A stretch of 64,000 nucleotides of DNA from Zantedeschia hybrid cultivar (taxonomy: Eukaryota > Streptophyta > Magnoliopsida > Alismatales > Araceae): the NCBI GenBank assembly GCA_030544215.1, contig JARZZO010000011.1:9410001-9474000 (forward strand). The letters are read 5' to 3'. How positions within the stretch are numbered: position 1 is the stretch's first letter; each line of letters opens with the position of its first letter. Of this stretch, positions 23,437 to 33,614 are shown piece by piece. A program made the position numbers and the translations under genes. The notes under the pieces are model-generated. The model had not been told where the DNA came from and searched no databases. It saw nothing but the letters and a program-made list of their open reading frames with translations.

Positions 23437-24172
23437 CCTGCATGTTGAAGACAACAAAAAAAGAGGAGAACAGAATTAAGTTGAGTTGAGCCATAGTATT
23501 ATAGCGATTTGAAGATCGAAGCAACAACGTCGTAACGCCGGAGCGCTGCCATTTCCAGAAGTCGGCGTCCTTTCAAGATCTTCATTCTTTCAAGAGCTTC
23601 AACCGATTGGGCATAAGTTTTTCATTACTGCATTCATTTCATTAGTTTTATTTTTTTTCATATTCACTTCATGCAAACACACACCACATCATAATCTTTC
23701 AAAAACCTACTTGATTTAAGGGGTTTCAAAGCCATTAAAAAAGTGAGTTTGCTGTTTTAAATATGCTTAAAACCATGATTAGTTCAGATACTACTTCTAT
23801 TTAAATTCTCATCATTAGTTCTTCATTTTTTTGTTTTTTCTCTATCTCTGCTGCACTCAACAACAACAAGAGATCAAAAGGGGAAATCAAGTACAACTTC
23901 TGGACGATCCTCAACCTCAAATTCAACAGCAAGAACAAAAAAAAAACAAAGAAAGGGCTCTCTTTCTTCAGCCGGCTGAGGAAGGGGAACCAAGGACTCA
24001 ATCTTCCGCATTTTGAAAGGTAGGCGATCATACTCTCTTTTGAAACTTTTAAGTTAAAAGTTTCTGGCGATCACTGCACTTTAGTTGCTATTTTTAATAG
24101 GTTAGTTTACACCTAAACAACATAGATATTTCATATTAATCACACGGTCATTCTAAGCACCTACAGCTTTTT

Positions 24173-24190
24173 TGGCGATCACGGTGGGAC
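24173..24190 (+). other. Candidate primer binding site
   Basis: TGGCGATCACGGTGGGAC begins 8 nt after the LTR end and opens with TGG, as sites complementary to a tRNA 3' CCA do. The tRNA was not identified. GGCGATCA also occurs twice inside the LTR (24023 and 24066). Confidence 0.5.
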
Positions 24191-25308
24191 TTGGTCTCGC
24201 CATCTTTTAGTTTCTTTTTGTTCTTGCTATCATCATATCGGGCACCCACGGTGCACCACTTGTGTCTCTGGACACGTCCTCACCAATTGGTGAGTGTTTA
24301 GTTTAATTGATTTCCCTCGTGCACCACGTGCACACCCCAGTGGCAAGATCTTGCCTCCCCTTTGATTAGTTCAAAAAGCTGTTTTTTGTGATGAAATGCT
24401 GTGTGATTGCGTGATTTCTTAGTTGTTTAGATAGTAAATCATCCTGTTTAAAATCTGAAACTAAAAAAAATCTTTGCATGAGTCGATTGTTTACTGCATT
24501 TTACCCTGTTTAAGGAGGATTCGACCCAGAAAATCCTTCTGGAAATCTGTTTCTGCGAACTAAAAAGCGTCCAGAAACAGCGACGCGTTTCAAAACCGCG
24601 TCGTCACCCCTAGACGCCTTTTAGCCTCCAGGCTTTCTCTGCTGTGTGCATCTCTTTCTGCGAAATAATTAAGTTCTGTGTTGAATAGCGTCGACCATAA
24701 TCGACGCTATTCAGACAGTTTTTAGTTATTTTCCAGGCTTTCTCTACTGTTTGCATCTGTTCTCTGCGAAAGAATTAAGTTCTGTTTTGAATAGCGTCGA
24801 CTATAATCGACGCAATTCAGACAGTTTCTTAATTATTTTTCAGTTTCCAGATTTCTGTGGTTGAGTGCTAGCTACCCATTACTTTATTAAGCATTAGAGG
24901 CCATCCAGGTCGCAGGACATACGCATTGAGGCTAAAACCCTCCTTTTCTTAGGAACACATTTCTCGACGTCAGCAACTCTCTCTGATTGGGTTGGTCCCT
25001 TGATCAGACTAGAGAAGTTGACGTTGAGACCTCCATAAGTCCCCAAAATCAAGGTATTCCTCTTTGATCATCGGGCTGGTTGTACCAATTGAAGTCCCGG
25101 CTAGATTCTGAAAGCGTTGTGAGAGAGAACCCTAGAGAATAACGGTGGAAACTGAACTGAAACTAGGATCCTTCCCTGAGCGAAATTGTGGTTTAATCCA
25201 ATTCAAATAATTCAACAAGGAATCCTAAAATCACGTTAAGCATCCACTTGTTTGATTAATCTCTGCACAACTTGTCTGATTAAGTCTTTGAAAAGGGAAT
25301 CTAATATT
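24191..25308 (+). other. Retrotransposon 5' untranslated leader
   Basis: No coding sequence before the gag ATG at 25309. It holds four GCGTC/GACGC units (24561-24592, 24591-24625, 24682-24716, 24789-24822); the last two lie in a 106-bp direct repeat whose copies start ccaggctttctct at 24627 and 24733. Confidence 0.65.
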
Positions 25309-28300
25309 ATGTTGCTGCGATCAGGCAGAGATTTGAGTATGGCCCAAGATGCCATTATCAACTACGAGGGAGATGCTAATGCCCCTCGCAATTCAGATTT
25401 CAACTACGAGAACGGGAGAGATGCTGATGCCTCTCGTAATTCTGTCCCCATTCCAGTTCGACATGACGGGAATGTCCGAACTCCTCTGTTTCATCCGCAC
25501 GATCAATATCATGATCTTCCTCCGCATGAATATTCGATTCCTAATCCTGACCTTGAGGGGGACATGAATCAGAATGATCCCTTACCCTCCGATCCTATGG
25601 ATCTCGTCAACGCTCTGGGAGTTCTTGCCTCCCGACTGGACCCTCAACAGTTCGAGGCCATCCAGTCTATTTTGAAGGGGAAGGCACCCATGCAGCCTGC
25701 TGAGCCGAACCCTATGGCTCCCCCTGTTGTTATTCAACAACCTCCTCCTCCTTATATCCATCAGGCCATGGAAGGCCTTCATCTTACTTCTCGGCCCACT
25801 GGGCCGCAACTTTCGTCATCCAGACAACCGGCTAGACCGCAAACGCCTATTCATCAAAATGCCCTCGGGCATGGCGGAAGCTCTGCCGGACCTCATCCTT
25901 ATTATCCTCCTTGTCCAACGTACTCTAGGCAGCAGGCCTATCAAGTACTTCCTCCTCCTCCTCCTCCCCAGGCAGATCTGACCACGCAGACGTTGCTGGT
26001 CAAGATGGAGCGCATGGATGAGCAGTTCAACAATCTCCAGAAGATGATGGGGGTTAAAGCTGTGCCAGAAATCAATTTACCGAGCCTGCCAGTGTTCCAT
26101 CTGCCACCCTCTGAAATGCCAGTGTATCGAAAGTATAACGGTACTGGTAACCCCTTCACGCACCTGAAGGAGTTCATGTACGAATCCTCTTTCTGGCAGA
26201 ATGATAAGAGGTCATTGGCCTTCTTGTTCAGGAGATCTCTAGAGGGACCAGCCCTCGAGTGGTTCTTTTCTTTGGAACCCTCCGAAGTAGAGGATTACAG
26301 TATCGTTTCACGCAAATTCATCCAACGATACCAGGACAGAGTTGCACCCTCCTTGTCTATCACGGACCTCATTGCAGAAAAGATGAAACCTGATGAGGAG
26401 TTTGTCAGTTTTGCTGACAGGTGGCGGGGTCTGGCTGAAAAGGTGAAGGATCACTTGTCCGAGTCCGAACAAGTGAAAATGTTAATTTCTAATGCCACCC
26501 CCCAGTTCAAGCTCGTCCTCTCCTTGAACAATTTGACTAACATGGCAGAGCTCTATGAAAGAGCACGGTACTGCCAGAATGCTTTCAAGGACGCTACATT
26601 CTCTAGTGTCTTTGATCCTCATAGACCTAGCAGGCCTCCGCCTCGGAAGCCTGCAGTGCCGAACTCTTCCAGCACAGGTCCGACTACTGAGGGCACGCTC
26701 TCTCACGAGCAAGTCAGTACCATGAACAATAACTCGCCCCAGTTTGTGAGGAATCAGCAGTACCAGAGGCCACCACAGCCGAGCCAACAGGGGTACAGGC
26801 AGCAGCAGAACCCCCATTACCAACAGCAGTACCAGCGGCCCCAGCAGCCGAATCAAAACCAGCAACAGCCGCAACGGCAACAGCAGTACCAGCAGCCCCC
26901 TCAGCAGCCATATCAGCAGCAACAACAACAGCCACAGTACCAGCCGCGCGCACCGCCGGCGTACCACAATGTCCCTCCTCCTGGTGATTACAACCAACAG
27001 AGGAGACCTCCAGGCCCGAAGAGGGCAGAGTACCCGGCCCTCCCAGAATCCTTGGCGGATATCTTCAGTGCCTTAATGGCAGCCAATGCCCTAGTTTTGC
27101 CAAGGGAGAAGGCCGTCTGGCCTCAAAATGCCGATACATCCAGGTATTGCTACTTTCACAGGCAACCTGGGCATACCATCGACACCTGCTTCCAATTCAG
27201 AGATTATATTCATGATCTCAATGAGCAGGGCGGCATAGACTGGGAGGAAATGAAGAAGTACATAACAGCCCTGAAGGCGAGAAGACCGCAACAGCAGCAA
27301 CAGCAGCAGCAGCAGCAAGCAAGACCACCAGCACAAGCAGCAGCACCACCCAACATGGGCATAGTGCAGAATCCGCTCCCGGAGCACCAGAATCAGAACC
27401 AGGTTGCTCCCATTCTAACGAACAGCCAGTCTGAGGCTGGTCGTGGGCAACAATGGAGGATAGAGGACTCTTCCTCTCTCTATTCAACGGGTCACGTTCA
27501 AAGTACCGCAGAGCGACTACCACGCCGCACCATCCACATACCCAGACCACAACCCGTCACCATCACCCCCCTACCCACACCCACATATCATTCGCCCTCA
27601 CCCAATAACCCACTACCACTACCCACCTTCCTTAGACCCATTGCGCCCCGCACTCCTACGCCTCCATCATATACCCCTCCGCAAACCAATAACGCGCCCC
27701 TTTTACCATCTAGGCCACTATTACGCATACCATTTCCTACTTCACCCATTACCACTACCACCTACCCAGATATGCCCCAACCATCCAAACCGTTACTACG
27801 CGTATCATTCCCCACTTCGCCAACCACTTACCCGTCTACCATCCAACCATCTAGGTCTTTAATCCGCACCGCGCCATCACCACCTAACCCAACGCCACCA
27901 CCTACGCATCAACCCTCCGCACCGCTTACGCCACCCAACTCTGCGGTACTCAAGGTGTCACCCGGATACTCCACGGTCGAGGAACACGCGCTCCGGAGTG
28001 GAAGGATTTTCAACAAGGTCTTTCCTCAGTCCACAGTCAGAGACGGCCCATCACAGCCAACTGAGGAAGCCCATAATGAAGAGAGTGCACCAGGCACTCA
28101 ATATGACTTGTTGAAACATCTGGACAAAACACCGGCACGGATCACTGTACTGGAATTGATTAAAAGGTCCAAGATTCACCAAGAAGCTTTAATGGAATAC
28201 CTACAGAAGGTGATGGTCAATGAAGACGTGCCGGTAGAGAAAATTGCAGCACTACTAGTTCCTCAGGGGGATCAGCCCTCAATTACATTCCACACATCGG

Positions 28301-29817
28301 AACTAGCACCGCCAGCCGCCAGAAGCATGGCTCTGAGCATCACGGTCAATATCTCCAAAAAGGCCGTGGACGCATGCCTGGTTGATACAGGAGCTTCAAT
28401 TAATGTTTTACCTCCGAAGACCCTGGAGCTATGCGGTGTGCCCAAGGAGAAATGGCTGCCAAGCCCCATCTCAGTTACGGCATATGACAATTCTACCCGT
28501 TCCCCTCTGGGAATGGTTTATTTAAAGGTAGAGTTAGGTCCAGTAAGTCATGCAGAGGTTGAATTTCATATTCTAGAAATCGACCCTTCCATAAATGCCA
28601 TTCTGGGACGTCCTTATATCAAAACTCTTGAGGCGATTCTTTCTACGAATCACCAATGCCTCAAATTCCCTTATAAAGGACGAATTATTAAAGTGACGAG
28701 CATGCCGATCCTTACTGCTGCTCATACATTGAATATTAAATCTGCTGTTTTACCTGGCCGACAACCTTTCCTGTCGGTATTACAGGTCTACCGTCCAGTG
28801 GCTGATCCTTTGAAAGCCGCTACCATTTCTCCATACCCATTAAATGCTATCAAAAGGGGGAAGTGCATGAGTACCCCGGGATGGAGGATCATGATGAAGA
28901 ACGGTTACAAGCCTGGGAAAGGTCTGGGCACACAGTTGCAAGGCAGGACCACTCCTGTTAAAGATCATCGGGCAGTACCTGGAAGCGGTCTGGGCTATAG
29001 GCCAATGAAACTGAAGCAAGACAGGGTTCAGCAAGAAGATGGTCAAGAAATCTTGGAAAGAATGTCCACACCACTGAAAGAAGGCCGAGATCCCTTAGCA
29101 TGGACTCTATATACTCACTTTGTGAAAGGGCCCATACTTTGTCACGACAACATGGTGGTCATTACTTCCTGTTTTGACTTCCATGACATATATGGGAGGG
29201 ACTTGGCCAGACATTGTTCCGAACTACTTACGTACCAATCCTTGGAGGCTCTGCGGCCTACGAAGAGGAGGAAATTCCATGACCCTGAATGCGAATGGTA
29301 CAGATGGTTCGACCTGAGGGACCTATACATAGCACTGAACAGACTATTCCTGGATCCTGCAGAACCCAAGTGGCCACCGCAGATTGACGAGCTAATTGAG
29401 AGCCCCGGCACAATCTTTGACAAGCGGATACTGCTCCATACTCTTTTTCGTACACTACTCTTGACCCCGACTTGGTCGCGGGTCATAATTGAAGATATTC
29501 CACGGGCTCCGCCCATTATGATAACTATGTCCCCTCGGGACTTTATTCCACAATCTCCTCTCGATCTAGAGAGGTTGTATAATCTGATCTGGGACATATT
29601 GCTATATGATCCCCCTAATCCTCTGGCCTTGGTGCCGCTTCCTCCGTCTGATTCTCCTTCCATTTGTATTCACTCCTGCTTCATGTATAATTCCTCCGAT
29701 GTCCAAAAAAAAACGCCAATTTGGCAACAAATTCTTCCCAAATCATTATCGAGGAAACATCTTACTTGTCCGATTACACCCCATCGCGCGGGTCCGTCGG
29801 TCAAGATTCTCTCCTAG
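25309..29817 (+). CDS. Gag-protease polyprotein with G-patch domain
   Basis: The ORF gives 1502 aa from the first in-frame ATG (25309), which opens MLLRSGRDL, a Tat-like gag start. Approximate order: retrotransposon gag domain at residues 280-430 (SLEGPALEWF, RWRGLAEKV); a Gln/Pro-rich region; a CHHC zinc knuckle, C-x2-H-x4-H-x4-C, near 612-626; a long Pro/Thr-rich linker; a retropepsin-type aspartic protease with DTGAS at about 1026; a G-patch at 1191-1232 (GYKPGKGLG ... GSGLGY); and about 270 C-terminal residues not recognised. Gag packages the RNA and the protease matures the polyprotein. The ORF ends in another frame than pol and overlaps it, so pol expression needs a -1 shift or a splice. 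Confidence 0.93.
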   Translation: MLLRSGRDLSMAQDAIINYEGDANAPRNSDFNYENGRDADASRNSVPIPVRHDGNVRTPLFHPHDQYHDLPPHEYSIPNPDLEGDMNQNDPLPSDPMDLVNALGVLASRLDPQQFEAIQSILKGKAPMQPAEPNPMAPPVVIQQPPPPYIHQAMEGLHLTSRPTGPQLSSSRQPARPQTPIHQNALGHGGSSAGPHPYYPPCPTYSRQQAYQVLPPPPPPQADLTTQTLLVKMERMDEQFNNLQKMMGVKAVPEINLPSLPVFHLPPSEMPVYRKYNGTGNPFTHLKEFMYESSFWQNDKRSLAFLFRRSLEGPALEWFFSLEPSEVEDYSIVSRKFIQRYQDRVAPSLSITDLIAEKMKPDEEFVSFADRWRGLAEKVKDHLSESEQVKMLISNATPQFKLVLSLNNLTNMAELYERARYCQNAFKDATFSSVFDPHRPSRPPPRKPAVPNSSSTGPTTEGTLSHEQVSTMNNNSPQFVRNQQYQRPPQPSQQGYRQQQNPHYQQQYQRPQQPNQNQQQPQRQQQYQQPPQQPYQQQQQQPQYQPRAPPAYHNVPPPGDYNQQRRPPGPKRAEYPALPESLADIFSALMAANALVLPREKAVWPQNADTSRYCYFHRQPGHTIDTCFQFRDYIHDLNEQGGIDWEEMKKYITALKARRPQQQQQQQQQQARPPAQAAAPPNMGIVQNPLPEHQNQNQVAPILTNSQSEAGRGQQWRIEDSSSLYSTGHVQSTAERLPRRTIHIPRPQPVTITPLPTPTYHSPSPNNPLPLPTFLRPIAPRTPTPPSYTPPQTNNAPLLPSRPLLRIPFPTSPITTTTYPDMPQPSKPLLRVSFPTSPTTYPSTIQPSRSLIRTAPSPPNPTPPPTHQPSAPLTPPNSAVLKVSPGYSTVEEHALRSGRIFNKVFPQSTVRDGPSQPTEEAHNEESAPGTQYDLLKHLDKTPARITVLELIKRSKIHQEALMEYLQKVMVNEDVPVEKIAALLVPQGDQPSITFHTSELAPPAARSMALSITVNISKKAVDACLVDTGASINVLPPKTLELCGVPKEKWLPSPISVTAYDNSTRSPLGMVYLKVELGPVSHAEVEFHILEIDPSINAILGRPYIKTLEAILSTNHQCLKFPYKGRIIKVTSMPILTAAHTLNIKSAVLPGRQPFLSVLQVYRPVADPLKAATISPYPLNAIKRGKCMSTPGWRIMMKNGYKPGKGLGTQLQGRTTPVKDHRAVPGSGLGYRPMKLKQDRVQQEDGQEILERMSTPLKEGRDPLAWTLYTHFVKGPILCHDNMVVITSCFDFHDIYGRDLARHCSELLTYQSLEALRPTKRRKFHDPECEWYRWFDLRDLYIALNRLFLDPAEPKWPPQIDELIESPGTIFDKRILLHTLFRTLLLTPTWSRVIIEDIPRAPPIMITMSPRDFIPQSPLDLERLYNLIWDILLYDPPNPLALVPLPPSDSPSICIHSCFMYNSSDVQKKTPIWQQILPKSLSRKHLTCPITPHRAGPSVKILS
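28879..29004 (+). other. G-patch domain within gag-pro
   Basis: Glycines fall in the G-patch pattern: GW...NGYKPGKGLG...GR..P...AVPGSGLGY. G-patch modules bind RNA or stimulate DEAH helicases in host proteins. Betaretroviruses also carry one directly after the protease, the same position as here. Its role in this element is not known from the sequence. Confidence 0.8.
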
Positions 29818-32800
29818 ATCTACTATGTCCCTCCCCACGGGAGGATTCCCCTGTATTTCTACCTGTATCCCAGGATTTTCATCCTGTTTCATCTTCCTTA
29901 GGTTATGATAAACAGTTTAGTGAAGTTAGTAAGTCTAGTTTTAGGCAGGTTAGTCAGGATAGGAAGTCTAGGAAGCCTAAGGGTAGGCAAATTCCAGAAA
30001 GATACCTCCAGGATTTGGCTGATAAATGTTCCTTTTGCTCTTTAATCCCTCAGCTTTTAGAAGATCCAATTCAGATGCCAGAAGATTGTACAGATGATGA
30101 GTCAGTCAATGATGGGTATGGGGTATATGAGTTAGTACATGAAAAGGACCCCATTGTTGAAGATGGGGAAGATGATGAGGACGCAGCGGAGGCATATGCC
30201 AGTGGAGTGAAGAGATTTGATGAACCTTCAGCTGCCGTCGAAGAGCCCACAAAAGAAATAAACTTAGGGACTGAAGACGAACCTAAGGTTGTCCTTGTCA
30301 GTAAAAATCTTTCTACAGAGGATGAGAAGGCAATGGTACAAGTGCTTAAGGATTATAAGGACACTTTCGCCTGGAGTTATGAAGATATGCCGGGGTTAGA
30401 CTCATCTTTAGTTGAACACAGGTTAACATTAAAAGATGGAGCTAGTCCGGTCAAGCAAAAATTAAGGCGATTCCACCCACAAATGGCTCTAAAGATGAAG
30501 GAAGAGGTCGACAAATTACACAAAGCCAAATTCATTAGAGTTGTCCTTTATCCACAATGGGTGGCCAATATAGTCCCGGTTATGAAAAAGGACGGGAAGG
30601 TCAGAATTTGCATTGACTTCCGCGATCTGAACCGGACGTGTCCTAAAGACGATTTTCCATTGCCTCATATTGATGTACTCATCGATAACACTGCTGGCTA
30701 TGAGACGTTATCGTTTATGGATGGATTTTCAGGATACAACCAGATTAAGCTGGCAGAAGAGGATCAAGAGAAGACTTCATTCACTACACCTTGGGGAACA
30801 TATTGTTATGTCGTCATGCCATTTGGATTGAAGAACGCTGGAGCCACTTATCAAAGGGCTATGATGGCAATATTTCATGACATGATGCATATAGATTTGG
30901 AAGTGTATGTGGATGACTTATTGGTTAAGTCTAAAACGAAGGCTGAGCATGCCAAAGTTTTGGCAAGGGTATTAGAGAGATCAAGAGAATATCAGTTGAA
31001 GATGAACCCCAAGAAATGTGTATTCGGGGTATCTTCAGGGAAATTGCTTGGATTCATTGTCAGCAAACGGGGAATTGAGATCGATCCCAATAAGGCGAAG
31101 GCTATCAGAGAAATGCCACCTCCCAAAAACTTGAAAGAGTTAAGAGGATTAATCGGGAGGTTACAATTTATTCGCCGTTTTGTCTCCCAGCACTCACAAA
31201 GGTGTAAGCCGTTTTACGAGCTTACCAAGCCAGGAGTCAAATTCAATTGGGACGATAAGTGTCAGGAGGCATTTGATGGATTAAAAGACTATTTGGCAAG
31301 TCCTCCTGTTTTGAGACCACCATCTCCAGGCAAACCATTGATACTTTATATTTCAGTCCTGGATGATGCAGTGGGGGCTGTCCTAGCACAAGAGGATGAA
31401 GAAGGAAAAGAGAGGGCAGCCTACTATCTCTCTAAACTTCTCAACCCCGCTGAACAGAGATACACGGCGATGGAGAAAACATGTGCAGCATTGGTCTGGG
31501 TTGTTCAGAAATTGAAGCATTATTTTCTGGCCCATGAAGTCCATCTCATCGCTAGGATGAATCCGATCAAATTCCTTCTGGAGAAATCTGTTCTTACTGA
31601 TAGGTTAGCGCGATGGCAAAGCTTTCTATCTCAATTCGATATTATTTACATTCAACAGAAAGCGATCAAGGGCTATGCCATAGCAGAACATCTCGCTCAT
31701 CATCCCCTTCCTCGATTTGATCCAGTGCGATCAGAGTTTCTGGATGAGGAACTGATGTCCGTAAATCAAATCAGAGATGATATGTGGACTCTGCATTTTG
31801 ACGGAGCTCTGAATTCTCATGGAAAGGGTATCGGAATCGTTCTGTTATCACCTGAAGGTGTCACCATTCCACAAGCCTTTCAGCTTGATTTTCCAGTCAC
31901 CAATAACATAGCTGAATACGAGGCACTTCTTGCTGGTCTCGAGGCTGCTCATTTTCATGGTGCTACTAAACTCAGGATTGTAGGTGATAGCCAATTAATT
32001 CTTCGCCAAGTGCTGACCAAGTATCGAACTCTTGATCCCAAGCTTAAGCCATATCAAGAACTTACTTCTGCTTACTCGAAGCTTTTCACAAAGTTGATCT
32101 TTGTCCATGTCCCTAGAAATCAAAACATCTTAGCTGACGCTCTAGCTTCACTTGCATCTTCCCTTGATTTTCCTATCAGCAAGCAATCTGAATCGATCAT
32201 AGTTCATAGGCGTCTTTCACCCGCCGTGAAAGACCCTTCATTTCTTAGAACTAAGGAGAAGTTGCTGAAGAAATTCAAAGATGGAAGTATCGTGGAGAAA
32301 AGAGAAATCATGTTGATGGAGCTGTTAGAAGAGATGGATGATGAACAGAAGCCATGGTATTATGAAATTGCAAAATATTGTGAAGATCAATCGTATCCTG
32401 AAGAAGCTACAACTGAGGAGAAAAGAGCTATCAGGAGAGTTGCTCAACGATACACCCTAGTTGGGGGAGCACTATACAAAAGAGGTTTTGATGGAGTTCT
32501 TCTAAGATGTCCAGACGAAGATGAGCTTTGGAAGGTTATGGAAGGAGCTCATAGTGGAGTTTGTGGTGGCCATGTCAATGGACAGATGCTAGCAAAGAAG
32601 ATCCTTAGACAAGGATTTTATTGGCCAACCATGGAAGAAGATTGTGTAGGATATGTCCGTAGGTGTGCCAAGTGTCAACTTCACGCCGACAAAATTCATT
32701 CTCCTGCATCTTCACTCCATCCTGTTTCTTCCCCATGGCCTTTCTCTATGTGGGCTTTCGACATTATTGGACCTCTTGGTAACCTAGATTCCGGCATCAA

Positions 32801-33614
32801 GCAAAAATCTTTCATTCTCACGGCAACGGAATACTTTACCAAGTGGGCAGAAGCTGAAGCATACGTGGAGATCAAAGCATCAACCGTCTGCAAATTCATC
32901 ATGAGGAACATCATCACAAGATTCGGGATTCCAAGTACCATCGTCACCGACAATGGACCGCAGTTCGTGTCACAGGAATTAAAGGACCTCTGCAACAGGT
33001 ATAAAATTGCATTGCATCATTCATCTCCTTATTATCCGCAAGGCAATGGCCAAGCAGAGGCAACTAATAAGACTTTGATAAAAATCATCAAAAAGACGTG
33101 TAAATCTAACAAATTCGCAGATTGGCCAGAAAAATTGGTTGAGGCTCTATGGGCCTACCGAACTTCAATCCGCACGCCTACTGGGCAAACTCCTTATTCC
33201 TTAACATTTGGAATGGAGGCGGTAGTTCCATATGAGATCCTTATACCGTCATTAAGAGTACAATTGAACAAGGAATTCTCCATTGATGAACATCGTTCAG
33301 CACTCCTTGCTCAATTGGAACTTTTAGACGAGAAAAGATGGTCAGCTGCTAATCATGCAAAAGTTTATCAAAACAGATTGGCACGTTTTTATCAAAAGAA
33401 AGTCATTGAACGAAAGTTCAAAGTCGGTGAAATGGTTGTTAAAAGAATTTTTGTAAAACCTGGTGGTCCGCGTTCTAAGCTCCAACCCAACTGGGAAGGA
33501 CCTTATGTTGTATCGCACGCTTTTCCTGGTAATGCTTATCGTTTGGTTAATGCAGAAGGAGAAGAGCTAAATCATCCCTGGAATGGTTTACATCTTAAGA
33601 AATACTACCCTTAA
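29691..33614 (+). CDS. Pol: reverse transcriptase, dual RNase H, integrase
   Basis: Open from 29691 to TAA 33612-33614, about 1307 codons, without an early ATG. It is therefore expected to be made as a fusion to gag-pro of roughly 2770 aa. Counting from the TTG at 29721: RT at about 270-450 with FRDLN, FMDGFSGYNQI and YVDD at 396-399; RT-linked RNase H at about 540-650; a second, archaeal-type RNase H at about 689-810 (LHFDGALNSHGKG, NNIAEYEALLAGLEA, GDSQL, DALASLAS); a zinc-binding HHCC segment at about 944-989; integrase core with D1014, D1077 and E1113, spacing DD35E. The C-terminal region ends HPWNGLHLKKYYP. All catalytic residues looked for are present. Confidence 0.95.
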   Translation, partial: FLRCPKKNANLATNSSQIIIEETSYLSDYTPSRGSVGQDSLLDLLCPSPREDSPVFLPVSQDFHPVSSSLGYDKQFSEVSKSSFRQVSQDRKSRKPKGRQIPERYLQDLADKCSFCSLIPQLLEDPIQMPEDCTDDESVNDGYGVYELVHEKDPIVEDGEDDEDAAEAYASGVKRFDEPSAAVEEPTKEINLGTEDEPKVVLVSKNLSTEDEKAMVQVLKDYKDTFAWSYEDMPGLDSSLVEHRLTLKDGASPVKQKLRRFHPQMALKMKEEVDKLHKAKFIRVVLYPQWVANIVPVMKKDGKVRICIDFRDLNRTCPKDDFPLPHIDVLIDNTAGYETLSFMDGFSGYNQIKLAEEDQEKTSFTTPWGTYCYVVMPFGLKNAGATYQRAMMAIFHDMMHIDLEVYVDDLLVKSKTKAEHAKVLARVLERSREYQLKMNPKKCVFGVSSGKLLGFIVSKRGIEIDPNKAKAIREMPPPKNLKELRGLIGRLQFIRRFVSQHSQRCKPFYELTKPGVKFNWDDKCQEAFDGLKDYLASPPVLRPPSPGKPLILYISVLDDAVGAVLAQEDEEGKERAAYYLSKLLNPAEQRYTAMEKTCAALVWVVQKLKHYFLAHEVHLIARMNPIKFLLEKSVLTDRLARWQSFLSQFDIIYIQQKAIKGYAIAEHLAHHPLPRFDPVRSEFLDEELMSVNQIRDDMWTLHFDGALNSHGKGIGIVLLSPEGVTIPQAFQLDFPVTNNIAEYEALLAGLEAAHFHGATKLRIVGDSQLILRQVLTKYRTLDPKLKPYQELTSAYSKLFTKLIFVHVPRNQNILADALASLASSLDFPISKQSESIIVHRRLSPAVKDPSFLRTKEKLLKKFKDGSIVEKREIMLMELLEEMDDEQKPWYYEIAKYCEDQSYPEEATTEEKRAIRRVAQRYTLVGGALYKRGFDGVLLRCPDEDELWKVMEGAHSGVCGGHVNGQMLAKKILRQGFYWPTMEEDCVGYVRRCAKCQLHADKIHSPASSLHPVSSPWPFSMWAFDIIGPLGNLDSGIKQKSFILTATEYFTKWAEAEAYVEIKASTVCKFIMRNIITRFGIPSTIVTDNGPQFVSQELKDLCNRYKIALHHSSPYYPQGNGQAEATNKTLIKIIKKTCKSNKFADWPEKLVEALWAYRTSIRTPTGQTPYSLTFGMEAVVPYEILIPSLRVQLNKEFSIDEHRSALLAQLELLDEKRWSAANHAKVYQNRLARFYQKKVIERKFKVGEMVVKRIFVKPGGPRSKLQPNWEGPYVVSHAFPGNAYRLVNAEGEELNHPWNGLHLKKYYP
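29706..29712 (+). promoter_or_regulatory. Candidate -1 frameshift site (A AAA AAA)
   Basis: In the gag-pro frame the codons are caa aaa aaa acg, so the heptamer A AAA AAA lies in the correct phase for tandem -1 slippage. The pol frame is open from 29691 (after TAA 29688-29690) to 33614 and the gag-pro frame ends at 29817, so the run of nine A lies within the overlap. No downstream stem was assigned with confidence. Confidence 0.55.

Larger units (their letters stand above)
22844..24165 (+). repeat. 5' LTR (1322 bp)
   Basis: Starts TGTAG and ends CTACA, a short perfect inverted repeat. It is identical to 36104-37425 except at two positions. It contains a U3 array of GCGTC motifs and a TATA box, listed separately. 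Short open frames inside it (for example 23831-24016) have no known homology. Confidence 0.95.

Noticed and set aside
23801..24031. Conserved small frames inside both LTRs (also 37061-37291)
   Set aside because: Present in both LTRs only because the LTRs are near-identical; no homology, and they lie in the untranslated region.
29142..29663. 173-aa minus-strand frame inside gag-pro
   Set aside because: Shadow of the gag-pro coding sequence without recognisable motifs.
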